This document shows, piece by piece, positions 42,377 to 51,696 of a stretch of 64,000 nucleotides of DNA. The notes under the pieces are model-generated. The model was given only the letters and a program-made list of their open reading frames with translations. It was not told the origin of the DNA and searched no databases. Each line of letters starts with the position of its first letter. Position 1 is the stretch's first letter. Both the position numbers and the translations under genes were made by a program. The DNA lies in the NCBI RefSeq assembly GCF_002979655.1, contig NZ_PCPG01000005.1, positions 1 to 64,000 on the forward strand, read 5' to 3'. The DNA is from Microbacterium sp. MYb45. Lineage in GTDB: Bacteria; Actinomycetota; Actinomycetes; Actinomycetales; Microbacteriaceae.

Positions 42377-42757
42377 TCAGGCCGTGCCGAAGGGGTTGTC
42401 GACGGCGTACCGCCAGCCGTGCACCTCGTCGTGCACCGCGACGTCGGCCGTGGTGCCCGCGAGGGCGATCTCGGAGCCGTCGGGGCCGGTGCCGGTGATG
42501 GTCCAGTCCGCGATCGCGAGTCCGGTGCCGGCGCTCTCGAAGACGTGACGGACGCGCATCGAGATGGGCAGATTCAGTCCGAGGAACTGCTCGAGCGCGC
42601 CGCGCACGGCGGCCGTGCCCGTGACGGCAGTTCCCGGCGCCGGGACGAAGACGACGTCCGATGTGTTCAAGGCCATCAGGCCGTCGAGGTCGCGGGCGTT
42701 GAACCGGTCGGCGAACGCCAGGTTCAGCTGGTCGAGGGAGGTCACGGGGATGGTCAT
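42377..42757 (-). CDS. NTF2-like (SnoaL-type) small protein
   Basis: The product has 126 residues. The first helix LNLAFADRFNARDLDGLMAL, then FVPAPGTAVTGTAAVRGALEQFL and the strand VRHVFESAGTGLAIADWTI form the cone-like NTF2 fold; it is similar to proteins annotated SgcJ/EcaC or YybH. Catalytic function cannot be assigned. AGGAAC lies before the ATG. The frame is open far upstream on the minus strand but overlaps serS there. It converges on the ECF sigma factor gene. Confidence 0.85.
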   Translation of the reverse strand: MTIPVTSLDQLNLAFADRFNARDLDGLMALNTSDVVFVPAPGTAVTGTAAVRGALEQFLGLNLPISMRVRHVFESAGTGLAIADWTITGTGPDGSEIALAGTTADVAVHDEVHGWRYAVDNPFGTA

Positions 42758-42856
42758 GGGGTTCCTTTCCTGGGTCGACCGATTGCCGACCTCTGCAGAG
42801 GAAGACGACGCAACCGCGAGCGTGTGACATCCGGATTCGCCGTCGGCACGGCACCG

Positions 42857-42862
42857 TAGACT
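42857..42862 (+). promoter_or_regulatory. -10 hexamer TAGACT of a leaderless promoter
   Basis: TAGACT ends six bases before the serS ATG at 42869. Confidence 0.5.
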
Positions 42863-42868
42863 TGGGAG

Positions 42869-44185
42869 ATGATCGACCTCGCACTCCTCCGCGAAAACCC
42901 GGAGATCGTCCGCCGTTCGCAGGCTGCCCGTGGAAACGACCAGAGCACCGTCGACGTCGCACTCGAGGCCGATCGATCGCGCCGGGCCGCACTCTCCGCT
43001 TTCGAGGAGTTGCGCGCCGAGCAGAACGCGTTCGGCAAGCAGGTCGCGAAGGCTCCCAAAGACGAGAAGGCCGCCCTCGTCGCGCAGGCGAAGGACCTCG
43101 CCGAGCGCGTGAAGCAGGCGCAGCATGCGGCGAACGAGGCGGCGGAGGCGGCATCCGCAGCACTCGCCCGGATCGAGAACGTCGTCGTCGACGGCGTCCC
43201 CGCCGGCGGCGAGGCCGACTTCGTCGAACTGCGTCGGGTGGGCGAGGTGCCCGCATTCGACTTCGAGCCGCGCGACCACCTCGAGCTCGGTGAGCTCCTC
43301 GGCGCGATCGACATGGAGCGCGGAGCGAAGGTCTCCGGTGCGCGCTTCTACTTCCTGCGCGGCATCGGGGCCCGCCTCGAGATCGCCCTCATGAACCTCG
43401 CGCTCGACAAGGCCCTGCAGAACGGGTTCGTGCCTCTGATCACGCCGACCCTCGTGCGCCCCGAGATCATGCAGGGCACCGGGTTCCTCGGCGAGCACGC
43501 CGACGAGGTCTACCACCTCGACAAGGACGACGACCTGTACCTCGTCGGCACCAGCGAGGTCGCGCTCGCCGGGTACCACAAGGATGAGATCGTCGACCTC
43601 GCCGACGGCGCCCTCCGCTATGCGGGATGGTCGACCTGCTACCGCCGCGAAGCGGGTTCGCACGGCAAGGACACCCGCGGCATCATCCGGGTGCATCAGT
43701 TCAACAAGCTCGAGATGTTCGTCTACACGACCGCAGAGGAGGCCGAGGCGGAGCACCTGCGCCTCGTCGCGCTGCAGGAGGAGATGCTCACCTCCCTCGG
43801 GCTTTCCTACCGTGTGATCGATGTCGCTGCGGGCGACCTCGGCTCGAGCGCAGCACGCAAGTACGACATCGAGGCGTGGGTGCCGACGCAGGGAGCGTTC
43901 CGCGAGCTCACGTCGACGTCGAACTGCACGACCTTCCAGGCGCGCCGACTCGACGTCAGGCACCGCCCGGCCGTCGATGCGACGGATGCTGCCGCGCAGG
44001 GCTCCGCGAAGACGCAGCACGTCGCCACCCTGAACGGTACGCTCGCCACCACGCGTTGGATCGTCGCTCTGCTCGAGACGCACCAGCAGGCCGACGGATC
44101 GGTGCGTGTGCCCGAGGTGCTGCGTCCGTACCTCGGCGGCCTCGAAGTGATCCTGCCCCTCGGCGACGGGCGGGCTGCTCGATGA
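42869..44185 (+). CDS. serS: Seryl-tRNA synthetase
   Basis: The product has 438 residues. It charges tRNA-Ser. The N-terminal antiparallel coiled coil that grips the long variable arm spans about residues 30-105 ([20 protein letters not shown] and onwards). The class II core has motif 2 at [26 protein letters not shown] positions (about 255-280) and motif 3 ending [15 protein letters not shown]. The start is fixed by the TAGACT hexamer six bases upstream. The stop codon overlaps the HAD gene by four bases. A tRNA-Ser gene lies 861 bases further downstream. Confidence 0.97.
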   Translation: MIDLALLRENPEIVRRSQAARGNDQSTVDVALEADRSRRAALSAFEELRAEQNAFGKQVAKAPKDEKAALVAQAKDLAERVKQAQHAANEAAEAASAALARIENVVVDGVPAGGEADFVELRRVGEVPAFDFEPRDHLELGELLGAIDMERGAKVSGARFYFLRGIGARLEIALMNLALDKALQNGFVPLITPTLVRPEIMQGTGFLGEHADEVYHLDKDDDLYLVGTSEVALAGYHKDEIVDLADGALRYAGWSTCYRREAGSHGKDTRGIIRVHQFNKLEMFVYTTAEEAEAEHLRLVALQEEMLTSLGLSYRVIDVAAGDLGSSAARKYDIEAWVPTQGAFRELTSTSNCTTFQARRLDVRHRPAVDATDAAAQGSAKTQHVATLNGTLATTRWIVALLETHQQADGSVRVPEVLRPYLGGLEVILPLGDGRAAR

Positions 44186-45003
44186 CGGGGCACTGGCTGG
44201 TCGGCCTCGACGTCGACGGCACCATCCTGCTGCAGGACGAGACCATGAGTCCCGGTGTGCCCGAGGCCATCGCGCGCGTGCGCGATGCCGGGCACGTGGT
44301 GACCATCGCGACCGGGCGCAGCTGGATGGCCACGCGCCGCTACGTCGAGGAGCTCGGTCTGACCGCCGACTACGTCGTGTGCTCCAACGGCGCCGTGACG
44401 ATGCGCCGCGACGGCGAAGACTGGGAGCGCTGGAACGTCGAGACCTTTGACCCCACTCCCGTCCTCGGGCTACTGCGCGACCGTCTTCCGGACGCCCGGT
44501 ACATGGTCGAGCTCGCCTCCGGGCAGCGGCTGTTCACCGAGCAGCTCGACGACTGGACGCTCGACGGCGGACGACAGGTCGACTTCGACGAACTCGCCGC
44601 GCTGCCGGTCTCCCGCATCGTGGTCGTCTCGCCCGGTCACGACGAAGACGACTTCCACCGCCTGGTGGCGGATGCCGGCCTCAACGAGGTCTCCTACGCG
44701 ATCGGGTGGACTGCGTGGCTGGACATCGCCCCGCAGGGCGTCGACAAGGGCACCGCCTTGGAGCAGGTGCGCACCGAGCTCGGGCTCGACAGTGGACGCA
44801 TCCTGGTCGCCGGCGACGGGCGCAACGACATCGGCATGTTCGGGTGGGCGCGCTCCCTCGAGGGACGGGCCGTGGCGATGGGGCAGGCTCCGGACGTGGT
44901 GAAGGAAGCCGCGAGCGAGGTCACCGCCGACGTCGAGGACGGCGGGCTGGCGCAGGCGCTCGACACGCTTCCAGCGCCCGCCCAGGTCAGCGCGGGAGAA
45001 TAG
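44182..45003 (+). CDS. HAD superfamily phosphatase, Cof-like
   Basis: The product has 273 residues. HAD motif I is DVDGTI, with the nucleophile Asp near residue 10; motif II is in VVTIATGRS; the late motifs are [10 protein letters not shown] (Lys) and [12 protein letters not shown] (acidic pair). The cap is of the C2B type, as in Cof/YidA enzymes that dephosphorylate sugar phosphates and cofactors. The substrate is unknown. ATGA overlap with serS, so it is translationally coupled to it. Confidence 0.93.
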   Translation: MTGHWLVGLDVDGTILLQDETMSPGVPEAIARVRDAGHVVTIATGRSWMATRRYVEELGLTADYVVCSNGAVTMRRDGEDWERWNVETFDPTPVLGLLRDRLPDARYMVELASGQRLFTEQLDDWTLDGGRQVDFDELAALPVSRIVVVSPGHDEDDFHRLVADAGLNEVSYAIGWTAWLDIAPQGVDKGTALEQVRTELGLDSGRILVAGDGRNDIGMFGWARSLEGRAVAMGQAPDVVKEAASEVTADVEDGGLAQALDTLPAPAQVSAGE

Positions 45004-45026
45004 AACTCGGCTAGACTCACGCCTTG

Positions 45027-45046
45027 TCGACAGATACGTCTGTCGA
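45027..45046 (+). promoter_or_regulatory. Inverted repeat directly before tRNA-Ser
   Basis: Eight-base arms TCGACAGA and TCTGTCGA flank TACG and end exactly one base before the tRNA 5' end. It may form a hairpin in the precursor that guides 5' processing, or be part of the promoter. The choice cannot be made from sequence. Confidence 0.35.
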
Positions 45047-45131
45047 GGAGGGTTGTCCGAGCGGCCGATGGAGCTGGTCTTGAAAACCAGTGGGCAGAGA
45101 TGTCTCGTGGGTTCGAATCCCACACCCTCCG
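45047..45131 (+). tRNA. tRNA-Ser (TGA)
   Basis: This 85-base class II tRNA has acceptor arms GGAGGGT and ACCCTCC, discriminator G, anticodon stem CTGGT/ACCAG with loop CTTGAAA and anticodon TGA, and a long variable arm. The T-arm GTGGGTTCGAATCCCAC is intact. It lies between the HAD gene and the LCP gene, in the same direction as serS. Confidence 0.95.
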
Positions 45132-45181
45132 CATAGTGAGCACGGTGACCCCGCACCGGCGCTGAATCCGAAAGGGTCCGA

Positions 45182-46420
45182 GTGAGCGACAACACCCGAC
45201 GCCGCCGCACCATCGCACGACATGGTCAACTCGCGACGCCGAGCCCGCTCGGACAGCTGCTGAGGTTCATCGCGATCGGTCTGGCCGTGGTGCTCGTCAG
45301 CGGGTTCGGCGTGGCGATGTACATCGCTTATGACTTCTCCAGCACCGTCGCGGCGAACGCTGTCGACCTGGACGGCCAGGAGGTCATCCCGCCGGACATC
45401 GGCGAGTACGAGAGCGGCTTCAACCTCGTCCTCACAGGTGTCGACACCTGCGAAGAGAAGTACAAGGATCTGTTCGGTGACCGGTGCACCGGGGGCGACG
45501 CCGAGGGCACACTCAATGACGTGAACCTTCTGGTGCACGTGTCGCAGGAGCCCCGCCGGATCACCGTCGTCAGCTTCCCGCGCGACCTGATGCTGCCCAT
45601 CCCGGAGTGCACGGACGAAGACGGCAACGTGCACTCGGCGATGAGCAAGCAGCCTCTCAACACGGCCTACACGGACGGCGGCCTGAACTGCGTCGTCCAG
45701 ACGATTTCGCAACTCACCGACCAAGAGGTCCAGTTCGCGGCATCCGTCACCTTCGGTGGCGTGATCGAGATCACCAACGCCATCGGCGGCGTCGACGTGT
45801 GCCTGGCGAACCCGATCAAGGACCGCTACACCGGTCTGGACATGGCCGCGGGAACGCACACCGTGGAGGGTCTTCAGGCGCTGCAGTTCCTTCGCACCCG
45901 ACACGGTGTCGGTGATGGCAGCGACCTCGGCCGCATCGGCAACCAGCAGCAGTACATGTCGAGCCTCGCCCGCAAGATGATCAGCGGCGAGGTGCTGGGC
46001 AACGTGCCCGTCATGCTCAAGCTGGCGAACACGGCGCTGAGCAACCTCGAGGCCAGCACGTCGTTGGCGAACAACCCGATGACGCTCGTCCAGATCGCGC
46101 TCGCCGTGAAGTCGGTCCCGTTCGAGGACATCGTCTTCGTGCAGTACCCGACCGGTGCCGACTATGCCGACCCGAACAAGGTCGTGCCCAACGAGGAAGC
46201 GGCCGCGGCGCTCTGGGATGCGATCGAGGCGAACGCGCAGCTGCAGATCACCCACCAGAACAACAGCAACGACGGTGTGGTCGTGCAGGAGCCGACGGCG
46301 CCGGTCGAAGAAGCGACGCCGGATCCCTCGGCGACGCCGGACAACGTCGTGGCGCTGCCGGACTCGATCAAGGGCAATTCTGCGGCTCAGGAGACCTGCT
46401 CCAACGGCAACGTCCGCTGA
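45182..46420 (+). CDS. LytR-CpsA-Psr (LCP) family cell wall glycopolymer ligase
   Basis: The product has 412 residues. A cytoplasmic basic N-terminus (NTRRRRTIARHG) and one membrane helix (about 28-50) precede the extracytoplasmic LCP domain. Landmarks are the LVLTGVDTC strand, NDVNLLVHVSQEPRRIT with the catalytic-site SFPRDLMLPIP, and GLQALQFLRTRH. LCP enzymes transfer undecaprenyl-linked glycans to peptidoglycan and would complement the polysaccharide genes at the left end of the window. The C-terminal 60 residues are acidic and Pro-rich. GTG start. Confidence 0.93.
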   Translation: MSDNTRRRRTIARHGQLATPSPLGQLLRFIAIGLAVVLVSGFGVAMYIAYDFSSTVAANAVDLDGQEVIPPDIGEYESGFNLVLTGVDTCEEKYKDLFGDRCTGGDAEGTLNDVNLLVHVSQEPRRITVVSFPRDLMLPIPECTDEDGNVHSAMSKQPLNTAYTDGGLNCVVQTISQLTDQEVQFAASVTFGGVIEITNAIGGVDVCLANPIKDRYTGLDMAAGTHTVEGLQALQFLRTRHGVGDGSDLGRIGNQQQYMSSLARKMISGEVLGNVPVMLKLANTALSNLEASTSLANNPMTLVQIALAVKSVPFEDIVFVQYPTGADYADPNKVVPNEEAAAALWDAIEANAQLQITHQNNSNDGVVVQEPTAPVEEATPDPSATPDNVVALPDSIKGNSAAQETCSNGNVR

Positions 46421-46452
46421 GTCGAGACAGCATCAGCGCAATCCGTTTGCGC

Positions 46453-46466
46453 GTTCTTGCAAGAAC
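46453..46466. promoter_or_regulatory. Perfect palindrome GTTCTTGCAAGAAC, LacI-type operator candidate
   Basis: The 14-base palindrome lies five bases before the TACACT hexamer of the LacI gene, in the promoter region. It has the central CG-like TTGCAA symmetry usual for LacI-family sites. A partial copy lies upstream of the glucosidase gene at 47556, so self-repression and control of the sugar operon by the same protein are likely. Confidence 0.6.
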
Positions 46467-46471
46467 TTGCG

Positions 46472-46477
46472 TACACT
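46472..46477 (+). promoter_or_regulatory. -10 hexamer TACACT of a leaderless promoter
   Basis: TACACT ends six bases before the ATG at 46484 and decides the start of the LacI gene. Confidence 0.5.
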
Positions 46478-46483
46478 GACCCC

Positions 46484-47488
46484 ATGTCGAAGCGACTCGC
46501 CGAGGTGGCGCGCAAGGTCGGAGTGAGCGAGGCCACGGTCAGCCGTGTGCTCAACGACAAGCCGGGCGTCTCGGATGCCACGCGCCAAGCGGTGCTGACG
46601 GCACTCGACGTGCTCGGCTATGAGCGCCCGACGAAGCTGCGCGGCGAGCGCGCGCGTCTGGTCGGCCTGGTGCTGCCCGAACTGCAGAACCCGATCTTCC
46701 CCGCCTTCGCCGAGATCGTCGGCGGCGCACTCACGCAGAACGGGTACACCCCGCTGCTGTGCACCCAGAACGCCGGCGGGGTGACCGAATCGGACTACGT
46801 CGACCTGCTCCTCGCGCAGCAGGTGTCCGGGGTGATCTTCCTCGGTGGTAACTACACGCAGGCGGATGCCGCCCACCAGCATTACGAGCGGCTGCGCCAG
46901 GTGAACCTGCCGACCGTGCTCGTCAACGCCCGCGTCCCCGAGCTGCAGTTCGCGACCGTCTCCACCGACGATGCGGCTGCGGCCGAGCAGGCGGTCCTGC
47001 ACGTGCACCAGCTGGGGCATCGCCGCATCGGGTTGCTGCTGGGGCCGGAGGATCATGTGCCGTCGCAGCGCAAGCTCGACTCCGCGCGCCGTCTGCTCGA
47101 GAAGCTCGGAGCGCCGCTCTCGGACGACCTCATCGTGCGCGGCATGTACTCGCTCGAGTCGGGGCAGGCCGGGGCGGCGCGACTCTTCGCCGCCGGCGCC
47201 ACGGCCATCGTGTGCGCGAGCGATCCGATGGCACTCGGGGCGGTGCGTGCTGCACGTCGCGCGGGGCTGTCGGTGCCGGGAGAGGTGAGCATCGTCGGGT
47301 TCGACGACTCGGCGCTGATGAGCTGCACCGAACCGCCGCTGACCACGGTGCGGCAGCCGATCGAGTCGATGGGGCGCGCGATCATCGCGCTGCTGCTCGC
47401 GCAGATCGCCGGCACCTCCCAGCCGAGCGACGAGTTGCTGTTCGAGCCCGAGCTGGTGTTGCGCGCTTCGACGGGGCCACTGGTCTGA
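46484..47488 (+). CDS. LacI family transcriptional regulator of the alpha-glucoside locus
   Basis: The product has 334 residues. The helix-turn-helix is at about residues 3-25 (LAEVARKVGVSEATVSRVLN), with the hinge helix after it (LDVLGYERP region). A periplasmic-binding-like sensor domain follows (LVGLVLPELQNPIFPAFAE; FDDSALMSCTEPPLTTVRQP). It probably represses the downstream glucosidase and importer genes until sugar binds. The start is set by the TACACT hexamer; an upstream in-frame start at 46457 would lie within the operator and promoter. Confidence 0.92.
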   Translation: MSKRLAEVARKVGVSEATVSRVLNDKPGVSDATRQAVLTALDVLGYERPTKLRGERARLVGLVLPELQNPIFPAFAEIVGGALTQNGYTPLLCTQNAGGVTESDYVDLLLAQQVSGVIFLGGNYTQADAAHQHYERLRQVNLPTVLVNARVPELQFATVSTDDAAAAEQAVLHVHQLGHRRIGLLLGPEDHVPSQRKLDSARRLLEKLGAPLSDDLIVRGMYSLESGQAGAARLFAAGATAIVCASDPMALGAVRAARRAGLSVPGEVSIVGFDDSALMSCTEPPLTTVRQPIESMGRAIIALLLAQIAGTSQPSDELLFEPELVLRASTGPLV

Positions 47489-47521
47489 CCGACACCCGGA
47501 AGGTGCGGTCTTCTGTGCGCC

Positions 47522-47570
47522 TGCAAGGCATTGCAAAATTCCAATAATCTGTTTAGTTCTTGCGTGGAAC
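47522..47570 (+). promoter_or_regulatory. Operator cluster upstream of the alpha-glucosidase gene
   Basis: TGCAAGGCATTGCA (47522-47535) is an inverted repeat, and GTTCTTGC (47556-47563) repeats the left half of the operator at 46453 exactly, followed by an imperfect right half ending GGAAC. A TACATT hexamer at 47583-47588 follows, so the sites sit where a repressor would block transcription of the operon starting at 47620. Confidence 0.5.
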
Positions 47571-47619
47571 GTTAGAGAAAGCTACATTCGACTCATCGCC
47601 ACCGACGACGAGGAGTTCC

Positions 47620-49311
47620 GTGGACACCGACGTTCTGCGCACGGCCGCACCCGCACGCACGCTGACCATGCCCGCGGGCGAGGGATGGTGGCGCACTGCG
47701 GTGATCTACCAGGTGTACGTGCGCAGCTTCGCCGACGGCAACGGCGATGGGATCGGCGACCTCGCCGGCGTGCGCTCACGGCTGCCCTACCTGAAGAGCC
47801 TCGGCGTCGACGCCCTGTGGTTCACGCCGTGGTACCGGAGCCCGCTCGCCGACGGCGGCTACGACGTGCAGGACTACCGGCTCATCGATCCGCGCTTCGG
47901 CACGCTCGAGGAGGCGGAGCAGCTGATCGCCGAAGCGCTCGAGTACGGCATCCGCACCATCGTCGACATCGTGCCGAACCACATCTCCGACCGGCACGCG
48001 TGGTTCCAGCAGGCGCTGGCGGCGCAGCCGGGGAGCCCGGAGCGCGAGCGCTTCTGGTTCCATCCCGGTCGAGGCGCAGACGGCGCGGAGATGCCGACGA
48101 ACTGGGTGTCGAGCTTTCAAGGCGAGACGTGGACGCGCACGCGGAACCCCGACGGCACACCGGGGGAGTGGTACCTGCACCTGTTCACGCCGCAGCAGCC
48201 CGACCTCAACTGGAACCACCCCGATGTGCGGCGCGAGCATGAAGACGTCCTGCGCTTCTGGTTCGACCGTGGTGTCGCCGGGGTGCGCATCGACTCGGCG
48301 GCCCTCCCGGTCAAGGACCCGGCGCTGCCGGACCTCCCCGCCGGCACGGCACCGGCCTCGGGGCATCCGCACATCGACCGCGACGAACTGCACGACATCT
48401 ACCGCGACTGGCGTGCCGTCGCCGACGAATACGACGGCGAGCGCGTGCTCGTCGGAGAGGTCTGGCTCGACGACGCGGAGCGCTTCGCCCGTTACCTGCG
48501 CCCTGGCGAGATGCACACCGCCTTCAACTTCGGGTTCATGACGCAGCCGTGGAGCGCTCAGGCGATGCGTGACTCCATAACGCGCACCCTCGCCGAGCAC
48601 GCGCCCGTCGGTGCCCCCGCGACCTGGGTGCTCTCGAATCACGACGTCACGCGGCCGGTCACCCGCTACGGGCAGGCCGATTCGTCGTTCGCGTTCGAGC
48701 GCAAGAGGTTCGGCACCCCGACGGACGCGGTTCGAGGCGCGCGTCGGGCCCGCGCGGCATCGCTGCTCGTCGCCGCGCTCCCCGGCAGTCTCTACATCTA
48801 CCAGGGCGACGAGCTCGGTCTGCCCGAGGTGGAGCTGCCGCTCGACGCGATCGAGGACCCCATGCACTTCCGTTCCGGGGGTGTAGATCCGGGACGCGAT
48901 GGATGCCGGGTTCCGCTGCCCTGGGCGGGGACGGCGACTCCTTACGGCTTCGGGGGCGCCCCGTGGCTTCCGCAGCCGGACGACTGGGCGACGCTCACCG
49001 TCGAGACGCAGGACGCCGACCCCGCCTCGACCCTGAACCTGTATCGCGCGGCGATCGCCCTGCGGAAGCGGATCGCGGATCTCGCCGGCAGCGCCCTGGA
49101 GTGGTTGGAGCTCGGAGCAGACATCCTCGCGTTCCGCCGCGGTGACGGCACCGTCAGCATCACGAATCTGGGTGCCGTGCCGGTGCCTCTCCCCGCGCAT
49201 CACGAGGTGCTTCTCGCCAGCGCCCCGCTCGACGGTGAGCTGCCCCCGGATTCCACCGCCTGGCTCGCGCTCCGAGCCGTCCCCGGGCGCTCGTCGCGAG
49301 CGACCGACTAG
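47620..49311 (+). CDS. GH13 alpha-glucosidase (oligo-1,6-glucosidase-like)
   Basis: The product has 563 residues, no signal peptide, so it acts in the cytoplasm. The family opening VIYQVYVRSFADGNGDGIGD is near residue 28. The catalytic triad is visible: nucleophile Asp225 (GVAGVRIDSAA), acid Glu280 (VLVGEVWLDD) and Asp342 (LSNHDVTRP). The conserved DIVPNHISDRH block is near residue 116. YQGDELGLPEVEL is typical of alpha-glucosidases acting on short oligosaccharides. It probably hydrolyses the sugar brought in by the next three genes. The GTG start follows GAGGAG by six bases. Confidence 0.92.
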   Translation: MDTDVLRTAAPARTLTMPAGEGWWRTAVIYQVYVRSFADGNGDGIGDLAGVRSRLPYLKSLGVDALWFTPWYRSPLADGGYDVQDYRLIDPRFGTLEEAEQLIAEALEYGIRTIVDIVPNHISDRHAWFQQALAAQPGSPERERFWFHPGRGADGAEMPTNWVSSFQGETWTRTRNPDGTPGEWYLHLFTPQQPDLNWNHPDVRREHEDVLRFWFDRGVAGVRIDSAALPVKDPALPDLPAGTAPASGHPHIDRDELHDIYRDWRAVADEYDGERVLVGEVWLDDAERFARYLRPGEMHTAFNFGFMTQPWSAQAMRDSITRTLAEHAPVGAPATWVLSNHDVTRPVTRYGQADSSFAFERKRFGTPTDAVRGARRARAASLLVAALPGSLYIYQGDELGLPEVELPLDAIEDPMHFRSGGVDPGRDGCRVPLPWAGTATPYGFGGAPWLPQPDDWATLTVETQDADPASTLNLYRAAIALRKRIADLAGSALEWLELGADILAFRRGDGTVSITNLGAVPVPLPAHHEVLLASAPLDGELPPDSTAWLALRAVPGRSSRATD

Positions 49312-49353
49312 CCCTGCACCACCCGATCAGCACCACATGGAAGGACACAGACA

Positions 49354-50724
49354 ATGAAGTCACCGATGAAAGCCCTCGTCGCCGGCGTCGCCGTGCTCAC
49401 GACGGTCGGCGCGCTCGCCGGCTGCACGTCGAGCGGGGGCGACGACAGTGCCGACGGCAAGACCGAGCTGCGGGTCGCGACGTTCCCCCCGGGAGCGGAT
49501 GCTGCCGCCTATGAGGCGTTCGCCGAACAGGAGAAGCAGTTCGAGAAGGAACATCCCGACATCGACATCGTGGGTGTCGAGTACGAGTGGGAGGGGCCGA
49601 CCTTCGCCGTGCAGCTCGCCGGCGGAAGCCTGCCCGACGTCTTCACCGTGCCGTTCACCGACTCCAAGACGCTGCTCGAGAACGGCCAGCTGATGGACGT
49701 CACCGACGCCATCGACGAGCTCGGCTACACCGACAAGTTCAACCCGATCATCCTCGACGGCGTCACGGGCGACGACGGCAAGATCTACGGCTTCCCGCGC
49801 CAGGCGTACGCGGCCGCACTGCACTACAACCGCGACCTGTTCACGCAGGCCGGGCTCGACCCCGACAACCCGCCGGAGACGTGGGACGAGATCCGCGAGG
49901 CCGCCAAGGCCATCACGGATGCCACGGGCAAGGCCGGCTACGCGCAGATGGCGATCAACAACACCGGAGGCTGGCAGCTGACCTCGCAGACGGTGGCGCG
50001 CGGCGGTCGGACGCAGACCGACAACGGCGACGGCACGGCGGAGTCGACGATCGACAACGACGCCACCAAGGCGGCGCTGCAGTTCCTGCACGACGTGAAG
50101 TGGGAGGACAAGGCCTTCGGTTCCAAGGTCGACCTCGACTGGGGAACCATCAACCAGGAGTTCGCGGCCGGCAACATCGGCATGTACACCTCGGGTTCCG
50201 ACATCTACACCGCGCTCGTGCGGGACTTCGGCATGGACTCGGCGATCTACGGCATGACGGTCGTGCCGATGGAGGGCGATGACCCCGGTACTCTCGGCGG
50301 CGGCGACATCGCCGTGATCAGCCCTACGGTCGACGACACGACGAAGGCCGCAGCGGTGACCTGGATCGACTGGTACTACATGCAGAAGCTCATGGACGAG
50401 GACGCGGCTGTCCTCGACGCGAAGACCCTGAACGAGTCCGGTCAGGCCGTCGGCACGCCGCTGCTGCCGGTGCTGAGCCGCGAGCTGTACGACGAGTCGC
50501 AGGAGTGGATCGCCGACTACATCAACGTACCGGTCGACCAGATGGCGCCGTTCAGCGACCGCATCTGGGACCAGACGCCGGTCGGTGAGCCGAAGGTGAA
50601 GACGCAGGAGGTCTACGCGCTTCTCGACACCGCGGTGCAGACCGTCCTGACCGATCAGAACGCCGACATCGACGCGCTGCTCGCCCAGGTGCAGGCCGAT
50701 GCGCAGGCGAAGCTCGACGAGTAA
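49354..50724 (+). CDS. Sugar ABC transporter substrate-binding lipoprotein
   Basis: The product has 456 residues. The lipobox LAGC (Cys24) follows a short signal, then a Ser/Gly linker. The bilobed family 1 solute-binding fold has EKEHPDIDIVGVEYEWE, LAGGSLPDVFTVPFTDSKTL and FPRQAYAAALHYNRDLF. It catches an oligosaccharide outside the cell and hands it to the permeases encoded next. The start is preceded by GGAAGGA; an internal ATG at 49366 is possible. The glucosidase upstream suggests an alpha-glucoside as substrate. Confidence 0.92.
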   Translation: MKSPMKALVAGVAVLTTVGALAGCTSSGGDDSADGKTELRVATFPPGADAAAYEAFAEQEKQFEKEHPDIDIVGVEYEWEGPTFAVQLAGGSLPDVFTVPFTDSKTLLENGQLMDVTDAIDELGYTDKFNPIILDGVTGDDGKIYGFPRQAYAAALHYNRDLFTQAGLDPDNPPETWDEIREAAKAITDATGKAGYAQMAINNTGGWQLTSQTVARGGRTQTDNGDGTAESTIDNDATKAALQFLHDVKWEDKAFGSKVDLDWGTINQEFAAGNIGMYTSGSDIYTALVRDFGMDSAIYGMTVVPMEGDDPGTLGGGDIAVISPTVDDTTKAAAVTWIDWYYMQKLMDEDAAVLDAKTLNESGQAVGTPLLPVLSRELYDESQEWIADYINVPVDQMAPFSDRIWDQTPVGEPKVKTQEVYALLDTAVQTVLTDQNADIDALLAQVQADAQAKLDE

Positions 50725-50730
50725 CGCTCC

Positions 50731-51696
50731 ATGACGATGACGCTCTCCGAGCAGCGGGCGGCGGTGGAGGACTCTCCGCCGCCCGCTGTGCGCCGTTCCC
50801 GCCGCCGCTCACCGCTCACGTGGTTCCGCGGCGGCGGGCTCGCGAACCTCCTGTTCGTGCTCCCGATGCTGTTCGTGTTCATCTTCTTCTCGTGGTCGCC
50901 GATCGTGCAGTCGGTGATCATGAGCCTGCAGAAGACGAACCTGATCGTCTCCGAGTGGGTCGGAATCGACAACTACCTCGCCGTGATCGGCGACCCCGAA
51001 CTCGGTCGGGCCGTGATCAACACCCTGTGGTTCGCCGTGCTCGCTCTGCTCTTCGGCTTCCCTCTGCCGCTGCTCATGGCCGTGCTGATGAGCGAGGTAC
51101 GCCGCGGCAAGGGCATCTACTCGGCGCTCGCGTATCTCCCCGTCGTGATCCCGCCCGTGGTGGCGGTGCTGCTGTGGAAGTTCTTCTACAGCGCCGACCC
51201 GTCCGGTGTCTTCAACACGGTGCTCGGGTTCGTCGGCATCCCTCCGCAGCCGTGGATCCAGGACGCCGTGCAGGCCATGCCCTCGCTCGTGCTCGAGGCG
51301 ACATGGGCGGGAGCCGGAGGATCGATCATCATCTACCTGGCCGCGCTCCTGGGCGTGCCGCCCGAGCTGTACGACGCAGCCGAGGTCGACGGCGCCGGCA
51401 TCTGGAAGAAGATCTGGCACGTCACGCTGCCGCAGCTGCGCGGCGTCCTCTTCATCATGCTGATCCTGCAGGTGATCGCCACCGCGCAGGTCTTCCTCGA
51501 ACCGTTCCTGTTCACCGGCGGCGGCCCCGCCGGAGCGACCAAGACCGTGCTGCTGTACATCTACGACAAGGCCTTCCGCAACAGCCTGGGCGGCGACTAC
51601 GGAGAGGCGACGGCCGTCTCGGTGCTGCTCGCCATCGTCCTCGCCCTGCTCTCCTGGCTGTACTTCAAGCTGACCGACCGTTGGAGCACGACGTGA
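50731..51696 (+). CDS. Sugar ABC transporter permease 1 (MalF type)
   Basis: The product has 321 residues and six membrane helices after a basic N-terminus (RRSRRRSPLTW). The EAA loop that docks the ATPase reads YDAAEVDGAGIWKKIWHVTLP. It lies seven bases after the substrate-binding gene and overlaps the next permease gene by four bases (GTGA). No ATPase gene is present in the locus, so a shared MsiK-type ATPase encoded elsewhere is likely, as in other actinobacteria. Confidence 0.92.
   Translation: MTMTLSEQRAAVEDSPPPAVRRSRRRSPLTWFRGGGLANLLFVLPMLFVFIFFSWSPIVQSVIMSLQKTNLIVSEWVGIDNYLAVIGDPELGRAVINTLWFAVLALLFGFPLPLLMAVLMSEVRRGKGIYSALAYLPVVIPPVVAVLLWKFFYSADPSGVFNTVLGFVGIPPQPWIQDAVQAMPSLVLEATWAGAGGSIIIYLAALLGVPPELYDAAEVDGAGIWKKIWHVTLPQLRGVLFIMLILQVIATAQVFLEPFLFTGGGPAGATKTVLLYIYDKAFRNSLGGDYGEATAVSVLLAIVLALLSWLYFKLTDRWSTT

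Noticed and set aside
41812..42757. ECF sigma factor of the type fused to a SnoaL domain, split in two genes
   Set aside because: The NTF2-like gene is on the opposite strand and converges on the sigma gene, so it cannot be the separated C-terminal domain of the same reading unit. A functional link is not excluded but is unsupported.
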